Shown: positions 1 to 13,752 of the stretch, one piece after another | Layout: every line of letters starts with the position of its first letter | How positions within the stretch are numbered: the stretch's first letter is position 1 | Source of the DNA: Patiria miniata | Taxonomy: Eukaryota; Echinodermata; Asteroidea; Valvatida; Asterinidae | Assembly: GCF_015706575.1 (NCBI RefSeq) | Contig: NW_024037063.1 | Location: 15,562,927-15,626,926, forward strand | Reading direction: 5' to 3' | Length of the DNA stretch: 64,000 nt | Made by a program: the position numbers and the translations under genes | The notes under the pieces: generated by a model | Database searches by the model: none | Told to the model about the DNA's origin: nothing | Seen by the model: only the letters and a program-made list of their open reading frames with translations

Positions 1-885
1 TACATTCCTTCACTGACCAGTGCTGCTGGCTGCCACGGACCGTTAAACATACAATAAAACATGTTATTTGGGTACCTTACTACTGATGATCTTGTTGATG
101 TCTATCCAACGCCTCCAACATCTAGACGAATGATGTATTCCATCAGCCAAAACATATTTCCGATCAATGATGATTCCTACATTCCTTCATTGACCAGTGC
201 TGCTGGCTGCCACAGACCGTTAAACATACAATAAAACATGTTATTTGGGTACCTTCCTACTGATGATCTTGTTGATGTCTATCCAACGCCTCCAACGTCT
301 AGACGAATGATGTATTCCATCAGCCAAAACATATTTCCGATCAATGATGATTCCTACATTCCTTCATTGACCAGTGCTGCTGGCTGCCACGGACCGTTAA
401 ACATGCAATAAATCATGTTATTTAGGTACCTTCCTAGTGATGATCTTGTTGATGTCTATCCAACGCCTCCAACATCTAGACGAATGATGTATTCCATCAG
501 CCAAAACATATTTCCGATCAATGATGATTCCTACATTCCTTCATTGACCAGTGCTGCTGGCTGCCACGGACCGTTAAACATACAATAAAACATGTTATTT
601 GGGTACCTTACTACTGATGATCTTGTTGATGTCTATCCAACGCCTCCAACATCTAGACGAATGATGTATTCCATCAGCCAAAACATATTTCCGATCAATG
701 ATGATTCCTACATTCCTTCATTGACCAGTGCTGCTGGCTGCCACGGACAGTTAAACATACAATAAAACATGTTATTTGGGTACCTTACTACTAATGATCT
801 TGTTGATGTCTATCCAACGCCTCCAACATCTAGACGAATGATGTATTCCATCAGCCAAAACATATTCCCGATCAATGATGATTCC

Positions 886-1146
886 TACATTCCTTCATTG
901 ACCAGTGCTGCTGGCTGCCACGGACCGTTAAACATGCAATAAATCATGTTATTTAGGTACCTTCCTAGTGATGATCTTGTTGATGTCTATCCAACGCCTC
1001 CAACATCTAGACGAATGATACAATAAAACATGTTATTTGGGTACCTTCCTACTGATGATCTTGTTGATGTCTATCCAACGCCTCCAACGTCTAGACGAAT
1101 GATGTATTCCATCAGCCAAAACATATTTCCGATCAATGATGATTCC
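886..1146. repeat. Fused satellite monomer pair, 93 bp short
   Basis: The spacing between successive monomer starts here is 261 bp where 354 is expected. The sequence jumps from the middle of one monomer into the start of the next variant at about 1019. The loss is 93 bp, and the flanking variants differ, as expected from unequal exchange between non-identical monomers. Confidence 0.85.
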
Positions 1147-4100
1147 TACATTCCTTCATTGACCAGTGCTGCTGGCTGCCACGGACCGTTAAACATGCAA
1201 TAAATCATGTTATTTAGGTACCTTCCTAGTGATGATCTTGTTGATGTCTATCCAACGCCTCCAACATCTAGACGAATGATGTATTCCATCAGCCAAAACA
1301 TATTTCCGATCAATGATGATTCCTACATTCCTTCACTGACCAGTGCTGCTGGCTGCCACGGACCGTTAAACATACAATAAAACATGTTATTTGGGTACCT
1401 TACTACTGATGATCTTGTTGATGTCTATCCAACGCCTCCAACATCTAGACGAATGATGTATTCCATCAGCCAAAACATATTTCCGATCAATGATGATTCC
1501 TACATTCCTTCATTGACCAGTGCTGCTGGCTGCCACGGACCGTTAAACATACAATAAAACATGTTATTTGGGTGCCTTACTACTGATGATCTTGTTGATG
1601 TCTATCCAACGCCTCCAACATCTAGACGAATGATGTATTCCATCAGCCAAAACATATTCCCGATCAATGATGATTCCTACATTCCTTCATTGACCAGTGC
1701 TGCTGGCTGCCACGGACCGTTAAACATGCAATAAATCATGTTATTTAGGTACCTTCCTAGTGATGATCTTGTTGATGTCTATCCAACGCCTCCAACATCT
1801 AGACGAATGATGTATTCCATCAGCCAAAACATATTTCCGATCAATGATGATTCCTACATTCCTTCACTGACCAGTGCTGCTGGCTGCCACGGACCGTTAA
1901 ACATACAATAAAACATGTTATTTGGGTACCTTACTACTGATGATCTTGTTGATGTCTATCCAACGCCTCCAACATCTAGACGAATGATGTATTCCATCAG
2001 CCAAAACATATTTCCGATCAATGATGATTCCTACATTCCTTCATTGACCAGTGCTGCTGGCTGCCACAGACCGTTAAACATACAATAAAACATGTTATTT
2101 GGGTACCTTCCTACTGATGATCTTGTTGATGTCTATCCAACGCCTCCAACGTCTAGACGAATGATGTATTCCATCAGCCAAAACATATTTCCGATCAATG
2201 ATGATTCCTACATTCCTTCATTGACCAGTGCTGCTGGCTGCCACGGACCGTTAAACATGCAATAAATCATGTTATTTAGGTACCTTCCTAGTGATGATCT
2301 TGTTGATGTCTATCCAACGCCTCCAACATCTAGACGAATGATGTATTCCATCAGCCAAAACATATTTCCGATCAATGATGATTCCTACATTCCTTCACTG
2401 ACCAGTGCTGCTGGCTGCCACGGACCGTTAAACATACAATAAAACATGTTATTTGGGTACCTTACTACTGATGATCTTGTTGATGTCTATCCAACGCCTC
2501 CAACATCTAGACGAATGATGTATTCCATCAGCCAAAACATATTTCCGATCAATGATGATTCCTACATTCCTTCATTGACCAGTGCTGCTGGCTGCCACGG
2601 ACCGTTAAACATGCAATAAATCATGTTATTTGGGTGCCTTACTACTGATGATCTTGTTGATGTCTATCCAACGCCTCCAACATCTAGACGAATGATGTAT
2701 TCCATCAGCCAAAACATATTCCCGATCAATGATGATTCCTACATTCCTTCACTGACCAGTGCTGCTGGCTGCCACGGACCGTTAAACATACAATAAAACA
2801 TGTTATTTGGGTACCTTACTACTGATGATCTTGTTGATGTCTATCCAACGCCTCCAACATCTAGACGAATGATGTATTCCATCAGCCAAAACATATTTCC
2901 GATCAATGATGATTCCTACATTCCTTCATTGACCAGTGCTGCTGGCTGCCACGGACCGTTAAACATACAATAAAACATGTTATTTGGGTGCCTTACTACT
3001 GATGATCTTGTTGATGTCTATCCAACGCCTCCAACATCTAGACGAATGATGTATTCCATCAGCCAAAACATATTTCCGATCAATGATGATTCCTACATTC
3101 CTTCATTGACCAGTGCTGCTGGCTGCCACGGACCGTTAAACATACAATAAAACATGTTATTTGGGTACCTTACTACTGATGATCTTGTTGATGTCTATCC
3201 AACGCCTCCAACATCTAGACGAATGATGTATTCCATCAGCCAAAACATATTTCCGATCAATGATGATTCCTACATTCCTTCACTGACCAGTGCTGCTGGC
3301 TGCCACGGACCGTTAAACATACAATAAAACATGTTATTTGGGTACCTTACTACTGATGATCTTGTTGATGTCTATCCAACGCCTCCAACATCTAGACGAA
3401 TGATGTATTCCATCAGCCAAAACATATTTCCGATCAATGATGATTCCTACATTCCTTCATTGACCAGTGCTGCTGGCTGCCACAGACCGTTAAACATACA
3501 ATAAAACATGTTATTTGGGTACCTTCCTACTGATGATCTTGTTGATGTCTATCCAACGCCTCCAACGTCTAGACGAATGATGTATTCCATCAGCCAAAAC
3601 ATATTTCCGATCAATGATGATTCCTACATTCCTTCATTGACCAGTGCTGCTGGCTGCCACGGACCGTTAAACATGCAATAAATCATGTTATTTAGGTACC
3701 TTCCTAGTGATGATCTTGTTGATGTCTATCCAACGCCTCCAACATCTAGACGAATGATGTATTCCATCAGCCAAAACATATTTCCGATCAATGATGATTC
3801 CTACATTCCTTCACTGACCAGTGCTGCTGGCTGCCACGGACCGTTAAACATACAATAAAACATGTTATTTGGGTACCTTACTACTGATGATCTTGTTGAT
3901 GTCTATCCAACGCCTCCAACATCTAGACGAATGATGTATTCCATCAGCCAAAACATATTTCCGATCAATGATGATTCCTACATTCCTTCATTGACCAGTG
4001 CTGCTGGCTGCCACGGACCGTTAAACATACAATAAAACATGTTATTTGGGTGCCTTACTACTGATGATCTTGTTGATGTCTATCCAACGCCTCCAACATC

Positions 4101-7100
4101 TAGACGAATGATGTATTCCATCAGCCAAAACATATTCCCGATCAATGATGATTCCTACATTCCTTCATTGACCAGTGCTGCTGGCTGCCACGGACCGTTA
4201 AACATGCAATAAATCATGTTATTTAGGTACCTTCCTAGTGATGATCTTGTTGATGTCTATCCAACGCCTCCAACATCTAGACGAATGATGTATTCCATCA
4301 GCCAAAACATATTTCCGATCAATGATGATTCCTACATTCCTTCACTGACCAGTGCTGCTGGCTGCCACGGACCGTTAAACATACAATAAAACATGTTATT
4401 TGGGTACCTTACTACTGATGATCTTGTTGATGTCTATCCAACGCCTCCAACATCTAGACGAATGATGTATTCCATCAGCCAAAACATATTTCCGATCAAT
4501 GATGATTCCTACATTCCTTCATTGACCAGTGCTGCTGGCTGCCACGGACCGTTAAACATACAATAAAACATGTTATTTGGGTACCTTACTACTGATGATC
4601 TTGTTGATGTCTATCCAACGCCTCCAACATCTAGACGAATGATGTATTCCATCAGCCAAAACATATTTCCGATCAATGATGATTCCTACATTCCTTCATT
4701 GACCAGTGCTGCTGGCTGCCACGGACAGTTAAACATACAATAAAACATGTTATTTGGGTGACTTACTACTAATGATCTTGTTGATGTCTATCCAACGCCT
4801 CCAACATCTAGACGAATGATGTATTCCATCAGCCAAAACATATTTCCGATCAATGATGATTCCTACATTCCTTCACTGACCAGTGCTGCTGGCTGCCACG
4901 GACCGTTAAACATACAATAAAACATGTTATTTGGGTACCTTACTACTGATGATCTTGTTGATGTCTATCCAACGCCTCCAACATCTAGACGAATGATGTA
5001 TTCCATCAGCCAAAACATATTTCCGATCAATGATGATTCCTACATTCCTTCATTGACCAGTGCTGCTGGCTGCCACGGACCGTTAAACATACAATAAAAC
5101 ATGTTATTTGGGTACCTTACTACTGATGATCTTGTTGATGTCTATCCAACGCCTCCAACATCTAGACGAATGATGTATTCCATCAGCCAAAACATATTTC
5201 CGATCAATGATGATTCCTACATTCCTTCATTGACCAGTGCTGCTGGCTGCCACGGACAGTTAAACATACAATAAAACATGTTATTTGGGTGACTTACTAC
5301 TAATGATCTTGTTGATGTCTATCCAACGCCTCCAACATCTAGACGAATGATGTATTCCATCAGCCAAAACATATTTCCGATCAATGATGATTCCTACATT
5401 CCTTCACTGACCAGTGCTGCTGGCTGCCACGGACCGTTAAACATACAATAAAACATGTTATTTGGGTACCTTACTACTGATGATCTTGTTGATGTCTATC
5501 CAACGCCTCCAACATCTAGACGAATGATGTATTCCATCAGCCAAAACATATTTCCGATCAATGATGATTCCTACATTCCTTCATTGACCAGTGCTGCTGG
5601 CTGCCACGGACCGTTAAACATACAATAAAACATGTTATTTGGGTACCTTACTACTGATGATCTTGTTGATGTCTATCCAACGCCTCCAACATCTAGACGA
5701 ATGATGTATTCCATCAGCCAAAACATATTTCCGATCAATGATGATTCCTACATTCCTTCATTGACCAGTGCTGCTGGCTGCCACGGACAGTTAAACATAC
5801 AATAAAACATGTTATTTGGGTACCTTACTACTGATGATCTTGTTGATGTCTATCCAACGCCTCCAACATCTAGACGAATGATGTATTCCATCAGCCAAAA
5901 CATATTTCCGATCAATGATGATTCCTACATTCCTTCATTGACCAGTGCTGCTGGCTGCCACGGACCGTTAAACATACAATAAAACATGTTATTTGGGTGA
6001 CTTACTACTAATGATCTTGTTGATGTCTATCCAACGCCTCCAACATCTAGACGAATGATGTATTCCATCAGCCAAAACATATTTCCGATCAATGATGATT
6101 CCTACATTCCTTCATTGACCAGTGCTGCTGGCTGCCACGGACCGTTAAACATGCAATAAATCATGTTATTTAGGTACCTTCCTAGTGATGATCTTGTTGA
6201 TGTCTATCCAACGCCTCCAACATCTAGACGAATGATGTATTCCATCAGCCAAAACATATTTCCGATCAATGATGATTCCTACATTCCTTCACTGACCAGT
6301 GCTGCTGGCTGCCACGGACCGTTAAACATACAATAAAACATGTTATTTGGGTACCTTACTACTGATGATCTTGTTGATGTCTATCCAACGCCTCCAACAT
6401 CTAGACGAATGATGTATTCCATCAGCCAAAACATATTTCCGATCAATGATGATTCCTACATTCCTTCATTGACCAGTGCTGCTGGCTGCCACGGACCGTT
6501 AAACATACAATAAAACATGTTATTTGGGTACCTTACTACTGATGATCTTGTTGATGTCTATCCAACGCCTCCAACATCTAGACGAATGATGTATTCCATC
6601 AGCCAAAACATATTTCCGATCAATGATGATTCCTACATTCCTTCATTGACCAGTGCTGCTGGCTGCCACGGACAGTTAAACATACAATAAAACATGTTAT
6701 TTGGGTACCTTACTACTAATGATCTTGTTGATGTCTATCCAAGGCCTCCAACGTCTAGACGAATGATGTATTCCATCAGCCAAAACATATTCCCGATCAA
6801 TGATGATTCCTACATTCCTTCATTGACCAGTGCTGCTGGCTGCCACGGACCGTTAAACATGCAATAAATCATGTTATTTAGGTACCTTCCTAGTGATGAT
6901 CTTGTTGATGTCTATCCAACGCCTCCAACATCTAGACGAATGATGTATTCCATCAGCCAAAACATATTTCCGATCAATGATGATTCCTACATTCCTTCAT
7001 TGACCAGTGCTGCTGGCTGCCACAGACCGTTAAACATACAATAAAACATGTTATTTGGGTACCTTCCTACTGATGATCTTGTTGATGTCTATCCAACGCC

Positions 7101-8916
7101 TCCAACGTCTAGACGAATGATGTATTCCATCAGCCAAAACATATTTCCGATCAATGATGATTCCTACATTCCTTCATTGACCAGTGCTGCTGGCTGCCAC
7201 GGACCGTTAAACATGCAATAAATCATGTTATTTAGGTACCTTCCTAGTGATGATCTTGTTGATGTCTATCCAACGCCTCCAACATCTAGACGAATGATGT
7301 ATTCCATCAGCCAAAACATATTTCCGATCAATGATGATTCCTACATTCCTTCACTGACCAGTGCTGCTGGCTGCCACGGACCGTTAAACATACAATAAAA
7401 CATGTTATTTGGGTACCTTACTACTGATGATCTTGTTGATGTCTATCCAACGCCTCCAACATCTAGACGAATGATGTATTCCATCAGCCAAAACATATTT
7501 CCGATCAATGATGATTCCTACATTCCTTCATTGACCAGTGCTGCTGGCTGCCACGGACCGTTAAACATACAATAAAACATGTTATTTGGGTACCTTACTA
7601 CTGATGATCTTGTTGATGTCTATCCAACGCCTCCAACATCTAGACGAATGATGTATTCCATCAGCCAAAACATATTTCCGATCAATGATGATTCCTACAT
7701 TCCTTCATTGACCAGTGCTGCTGGCTGCCACGGACCGTTGAACATACAATAAAACATGTTATTTGGGTACCTTACTACTGATGATCTTGTTGATGTCTAT
7801 CCAACGCCTCCAACATCTAGACGAATGATGTATTCCATCAGCCAAAACATATTTCCGATCAATGATGATTCCTACATTCCTTCATTGACCAGTGCTGCTG
7901 GCTGCCACGGACAGTTAAACATACAATAAAACATGTTATTTGGGTACCTTACTACTAATGATCTTGTTGATGTCTATCCAACGCCTCCAACATCTAGACG
8001 AATGATGTATTCCATCAGCCAAAACATATTCCCGATCAATGATGATTCCTACATTCCTTCATTGACCAGTGCTGCTGGCTGCCACGGACCGTTAAACATG
8101 CAATAAATCATGTTATTTAGGTACCTTCCTAGTGATGATCTTGTTGATGTCTATCCAACGCCTCCAACATCTAGACGAATGATGTATTCCATCAGCCAAA
8201 ACATATTTCCGATCAATGATGATTCCTACATTCCTTCATTGACCAGTGCTGCTGGCTGCCACAGACCGTTAAACATACAATAAAACATGTTATTTGGGTA
8301 CCTTCCTACTGATGATCTTGTTGATGTCTATCCAACGCCTCCAACATCTAGACGAATGATGTATTCCATCAGCCAAAACATATTTCCGATCAATGATGAT
8401 TCCTACATTCCTTCATTGACCAGTGCTGCTGGCTGCCACGGACCGTTAAACATACAATAAAACATGTTATTTGGGTACCTTACTACTGATGATCTTGTTG
8501 ATGTCTATCCAACGCCTCCAACGTCTAGACGAATGATGTATTCCATCAGCCAAAACATATTTCCGATCAATGATGATTCCTACATTCCTTCATTGACCAG
8601 TGCTGCTGGCTGCCACGGACTGTTAAACATACAATAAAACATGTTATTTGGGTACCTTACTACTGATGATCTTGTTGATGTCTATCCAACGCCTCCAACA
8701 TCTAGACGAATGATGTATTCCATCAGCCAAAACATATTTCCGATCAATGATGATTCCTACATTCCTTCATTGACCAGTGCTGCTGGCTGCCACGGACCGT
8801 TAAACATACAATAAAACATGTTATTTGGGTACCTTCCTACTGATGATCTTGTTGATGTCTATCCAAGGCCTCCAACGTCTAGACGAATGATGTATTCCAT
8901 CAGCCAAAACATATTT

Positions 8917-9308
8917 CATACCAGCAGAAGAGCGCAATTTCACTTAAACTCTCCCCACAGTCAAATGAAGTATGAACATCTACTTCCTTTCACAATCACT
9001 AAAGATTTCTTTATTCTTTTGTAACCGCCACAAACTGTCTTGGCATCGCTGACATACCTAAAGCATCCCTTTTTCGCAATGTCTTTAGCCACTTCCCTTT
9101 CTCAGAGGCTGACAAGCTTGTCCTCCCAATCACTCATTGCCTTCTCAATGGCCACAGTTTGCTGGAAAGCAGAGACTGCTATGATCAGTTCATGGATCTG
9201 GTAGAAGTTGGCTTCTGCTTCCAAGCGGCTCCAGCCACTGAAGTCGACGCGCATACAGCACATCCCATTTCTGACAAAATTCTGAACAATTCTGAACATT
9301 AAGCCGTT
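8917..9308. other. 392-bp non-satellite insert in satellite, copy 1
   Basis: The satellite breaks inside a monomer at catatttc and resumes at ttccgatc 392 bp later, with no clear target duplication. The insert has no similarity to the 177-bp monomer. On the minus strand 9102-9299 is open for 65 residues, with plausible coding composition (Cys pair, acidic and aromatic residues, ending WEDKLVSL). I do not recognise the family. It could be a captured exon fragment of a host gene or of a mobile element. It is nearly identical to the insert at 10548-10939. Confidence 0.85.
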
Positions 9309-10547
9309 CCGATCAATGATGATTCCTACATTCCTTCATTGACCAGTGCTGCTGGCTGCCACGGACCGTTAAACATGCAATACAACATGTTATTTGGGTA
9401 CCTTACTACTGATGATCTTGTTGATGTCTATCCAACGCCTCCAACGTCTAGACGAATGATGTATTCCATCAGCCAAAACATATTTCCGATCAATGATGAT
9501 TCCTACATTCCTTCATTGACCAGTGCTGCTGGCTGCCACGGACCGTTAAACATACAATAAAACATGTTATTTGGGTACCTTACTACTGATGATCTTGTTG
9601 ATGTCTATCCAACGCCTCCAACATCTAGACGAATGATGTATTCCATCAGCCAAAACATATTTCCGATCAATGATGATTCCTACATTCCTTCATTGACCAG
9701 TGCTGCTGGCTGCCACAGACCGTTAAACATACAATAAAACATGTTATTTGGGTACCTTACTACTGATGATCTTGTTGATGTCTATCCAACGCCTCCAACA
9801 TCTAGACGAATGATGTATTCCATCAGCCAAAACATATTTCCGATCAATGATGATTCCTACATTCCTTCATTGACCAGTGCTGCTGGCTGCCACGGACCGT
9901 TAAACATACAATAAAACATGTTATTTGGATACCTTACTACTGATGATCTTGTTGATGTCTATCCAACGCCTCCAACGTCTAGACGAATGATGTATTCCAT
10001 CAGCCAAAACATATTTCCGATCAATGATGATTCCTACATTCCTTCATTGACCAGTGCTGCTGGCTGCCACGGACCGTTAAACATGCAATAAAACATGTTA
10101 TTTGGGTACCTTACTACTGATGATCTTGTTGATGTCTATCCAACGCCTCCAACGTCTAGACGAATGATGTATTCCATCAGCCAAAACATATTTCCGATCA
10201 ATGATGATTCCTACATTCCTTCATTGACCAGTGCTGCTGGCTGCCACGGACCGTTAAACATACAATAAAACATGTTATTTGGGTACCTTACTACTGATGA
10301 TCTTGTTGATGTCTATCCAACGCCTCCAACATCTAGACGAATGATGTATTCCATCAGCCAAAACATATTTCCGATCAATGATGATTCCTACATTCCTTCA
10401 TTGACCAGTGCTGCTGGCTGCCACGGACCGTTAAACATACAATAAAACATGTTATTTGGGTACCTTACTACTGATGATCTTGTTGATGTCTATCCAAGGC
10501 CTCCAACGTCTAGACGAATGATGTATTCCATCAGCCAAAACATATTT

Positions 10548-10939
10548 CATACCAGCAGAAGAGCGCAATTTCACTTAAACTCTCCCCACAGTCAAATAAA
10601 GTATGAACATCTACTTCCTTTCACAATCACTAAAGATTTCTTTATTCTTTTGTAACCGCCACAAACTGTCTTGGGATCGCTGACATACCTAAAGCATCCC
10701 TTTTTCGCAATGTCTTTAGCCACTTCCCTTTCTCAGAGGCTGACAAGCTTGTCCTCCCAATCACTCATTGCCTTCTCAATGGCCACAGTTTGCTGGAAAG
10801 CAGAGACTGCTATGATCAGTTCATGGATCTGGTAGAAGTTGGCTTCTGCTTCCAAGCGGCTCCAGCCACTGAAGTCGACGCGCATACAGCACATCCCATT
10901 TCTGACAAAATTCTGAACAATTCTGAACATTAAGCCGTT
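10548..10939. other. 392-bp non-satellite insert in satellite, copy 2
   Basis: Same sequence and same two junctions as 8917-9308, with only a couple of base differences seen. The distance between the copies is 1631 bp, which is the insert plus exactly seven 177-bp monomers. This indicates that the insert was copied as part of a larger 1631-bp unit by tandem amplification rather than inserted twice. The minus-strand 65-residue open frame (10733-10930) is unchanged. Confidence 0.85.
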
Positions 10940-11984
10940 CCGATCAATGATGATTCCTACATTCCTTCATTGACCAGTGCTGCTGGCTGCCACGGGCCGT
11001 TAAACATGCAATACAACATGTTATTTGGGTACCTTCCTAGTGATGATCTTGTTGATGTCTATCCAACGCCTCCAACATCTAGACGAATGATGTATTCCAT
11101 CAGCCAAAACATATTTCCGATCAATGATGATTCCTACATTCCTTCATTGACCAGTGCTGCTGGCTGCCACGGACAGTTAAACATACAATAAAACATGTTA
11201 TTTGGGTACCTTACTACTGATGATCTTGTTGATGTCTATCCAACGCCTCCAACATCTAGACGAATGATGTATTCCATCAGCCAAAACATATTTCCGATCA
11301 ATGATGATTCCTACATTCCTTCATTGACCAGTGCTGCTGGCTGCCACGGACCGTTAAACATACAATAAAACATGTTATTTGGGTACCTTACTACTGATGA
11401 TCTTGTTGATGTCTATCCAACGCCTCCAACATCTAGACGAATGATGTATTCCATCAGCCAAAACATATTCCCGATCAATGATGATTCCTACATTCCTTCA
11501 TTGACCAGTGCTGCTGACTGCCACGGACCGTTAAACATGCAATAAATCATGTTATTTAGGTACCTTCCTAGTGATGATCTTGTTGATGTCTATCCAACGC
11601 CTCCAACATCTAGACGAATGATGTATTCCATCAGCCAAAACATATTTCCGATCAATGATGATTCCTACATTCCTTCATTGACCAGTGCTGCTGGCTGCCA
11701 CAGACCGTTAAACATACAATAAAACATGTTATTTGGGTACCTTACTACTGATGATCTTGTTGATGTCTATCCAACGCCTCCAACATCTAGACGAATGATG
11801 TATTCCATCAGCCAAAACATATTCCCGATCAATGATGATTCCTACAAACAAATTACCTATTGTGTTTGCTTACATTCTAATGCGTACTACAAATTGCATA
11901 CATCTACCATGTCTACATATATAAGTTATGAGAATAACCCTCCTTCTATTTTCGCAGTAAAAGCCAATCAACATTTCCTTCCAC

Positions 11985-12777
11985 TTTCCCTGCTATACTT
12001 ATAACACAGGCTATTCAAAAACTGCCAGATCATATTCCAATTTAGCATTGTGTCTAGTTAAAAACCGTCAACAGACAAAAGCAAGCAATTATCATCACAG
12101 CTGGTATATCCATTACCCCTAGCCAAAGCACAGTGTATCAGGTTTAATACACCAACAATCACAGCCAGGCAATCCTGGTAAATATTGGCTTGGTATACTG
12201 CACTGTTCAAAACAGTCACCTGATTTATTTTTACGGCACAAACTACATGTACTTGGCACATGATGTGTGTTTACATAGGAAGGTTTTAATAGACTTTCAA
12301 TACTGCATTTCAATTTCTTAAATTTCTAGCTTCTTCGACCCCTTGCTTGTTTCGCATTTGCAATATTCTTTACAAGTCTTTCAATGTAACAATAAAAAAC
12401 CAGTACTAAATAGTGCCTTCAAATGCAGGGATCCAATCTTCCTTGCGTAATACACACATCCACAAAAACACGGGTTACTTTTATGCTAAGACCAAGCTTA
12501 CTTTTTAATTGAAAAACCGGCAGCTTCCACTGCACATTAAGTACATCTTTTGGAAAAACTATACCAACTGAAATGGAATCAAGCCATTAGGCAAACAGCT
12601 TGAAACCCATTATATTATGGTTATTCATGTAGCCCAAAGTATGGATGGCATATTTTTGCATGTCAAAACCCAGCAAAAACCATCTTTAATTAGTTTTTTA
12701 CATGTTTTAGCAATACTTCTTTTTTTGTGGTTCTTATAGAACTCTTTTCAAGAATACAAATCTTATCAGACAAAGCT
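11985..12777. repeat. Dispersed AT-rich repeat D, copy 1
   Basis: This segment is repeated imperfectly at 12815-13142 plus 14410-14757. Shared landmarks are ccattacccctagccaaa, ctgcactgtt.aaaacag, gaaatggaatcaagccatta and atacaaatcttatca. A third, partial copy lies at 40130-40420. No coding capacity is evident. The two local copies are a tandem duplication of roughly 0.8 kb. Family unknown. Confidence 0.75.
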
Positions 12778-13144
12778 GCATGTGCATTTTCTTATTATTG
12801 CAAGTTCGCACTGTCTCTAGGCAAAATCTGTCAACAGCCAAAAGCAGGCAAGTTGTGGTCACACATATCCATTACCCCTAGCCAAAACACAGTACATCTA
12901 TATCGTGTTACATAGACATTCACAGCCACTCAATCCTACTCAATTTTGGCTTCGTATTCTGCACTGTTGAAAACAGACACCTGATTTATTTTGACTGCAC
13001 AAACTACTTGGCACAGGATGTGTGTTTGCATAGGAGGGTTAAATAACAGACTTTCAATAATGCATTTAAACTTCTTACATTCCTACCTCCTTCCACGCTT
13101 TGCTTGTTTCAGATTTGCAATACATTTATTTTCAAGGTTTTAAA

Positions 13145-13752
13145 TGTAAGAATTTGCACAATAACGCTGGTCGCATCACAGCGAGTCTTAGAAGAAACAT
13201 CAAGGAGGAATACATCAGTGAAGTGTGCAAAGGGCCTTCGAACCATTTATTTAATAAAGTAATCTTTAAAGACAAAAACAATAAAGATATAATGTTATCA
13301 TGTACTAATGTTAAAGCTATTTACCATAGCATAATTTTACATAATTCTAGCCCCCCTACCACGCAGAACCATTGGGAAAAATTGGTTCAGACAGACAACT
13401 TGGATTGGAGTAACATTTCAACCCATGGAAAATGTGACATTCTCGATACAGATGATAAAGATATCTGGTTTAAGTTGAAGCACATAATCCTTCGTGCCAA
13501 AAAAGATTGACACAACATGGTTCCTTAGAAGACGACACCTGTTCAATATGTAACAATGACAATACAGATTTAGAGCATCTCTTCATTAATTGTATTAGTC
13601 ATATTGATTCCTCGCTATTTGTAGATAAACTTATTTGCAAATACACAACTGAAAGCACTTTCTGCTTATCAAATAAGATGAAAATTTGGAGGACAGGAAT
13701 CGAGAAAACATTGTGTTCATTTCTCATTCAACACCTCCACAGAGTTATTTAG
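13145..13752 (+). pseudogene. LINE reverse transcriptase C-terminal remnant with zinc-binding knuckle
   Basis: Two overlapping open segments (to 13510, then 13507-13752, shifted by one frame) encode the tail of a LINE ORF2 protein. The first has the pattern common downstream of LINE RT domains, including W-F-K-L-K-H-I-I-L-R. The second carries CSICNNDNTDLEHLFINC, the C-x2-C...H-x4-C knuckle of the zf-RVT type found at the C-terminus of many LINE RTs. A one-base frameshift near 13505-13510 separates the two pieces. The RT catalytic core and endonuclease are absent because of 5' truncation, so this copy is dead. Clade (CR1, RTE, L2 or other) cannot be told from this piece. Confidence 0.8.

Larger units (their letters stand above)
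1..11846. repeat. 177-bp satellite array, about 63 monomers
   Basis: Head-to-tail monomers recur every 177 bp (for example starts at 1, 178, 355, 532, 709). After removing two 392-bp inserts and allowing for one 93-bp shorter unit, the length equals 63 monomers almost exactly. Copies differ at a few diagnostic sites: cactgacc or cattgacc, ggaccg, agaccg or ggacag, atacaataaaac or atgcaataaatc, gggtacc, gggtgcc, gggtgac or aggtacc. These variants recur in three-monomer blocks of 531 bp, for example 1855-2385, 3271-3801 and 3802-4332, so there is a partial higher-order structure. The array begins before the window and ends sharply at 11846. The monomer length is near a nucleosome repeat, which fits centromeric or heterochromatic satellite, but that role is inference. 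Confidence 0.97.

Noticed and set aside
1-11846. CRISPR array reading of the 177-bp repeats
   Set aside because: Units are contiguous and near identical throughout, with no unique spacers, and the surroundings are eukaryotic.
8818-12004. Several 65-92-codon frames in the satellite as genes
   Set aside because: They are frames of the repeat monomer or run from it into flanking DNA; some monomers carry early stops.
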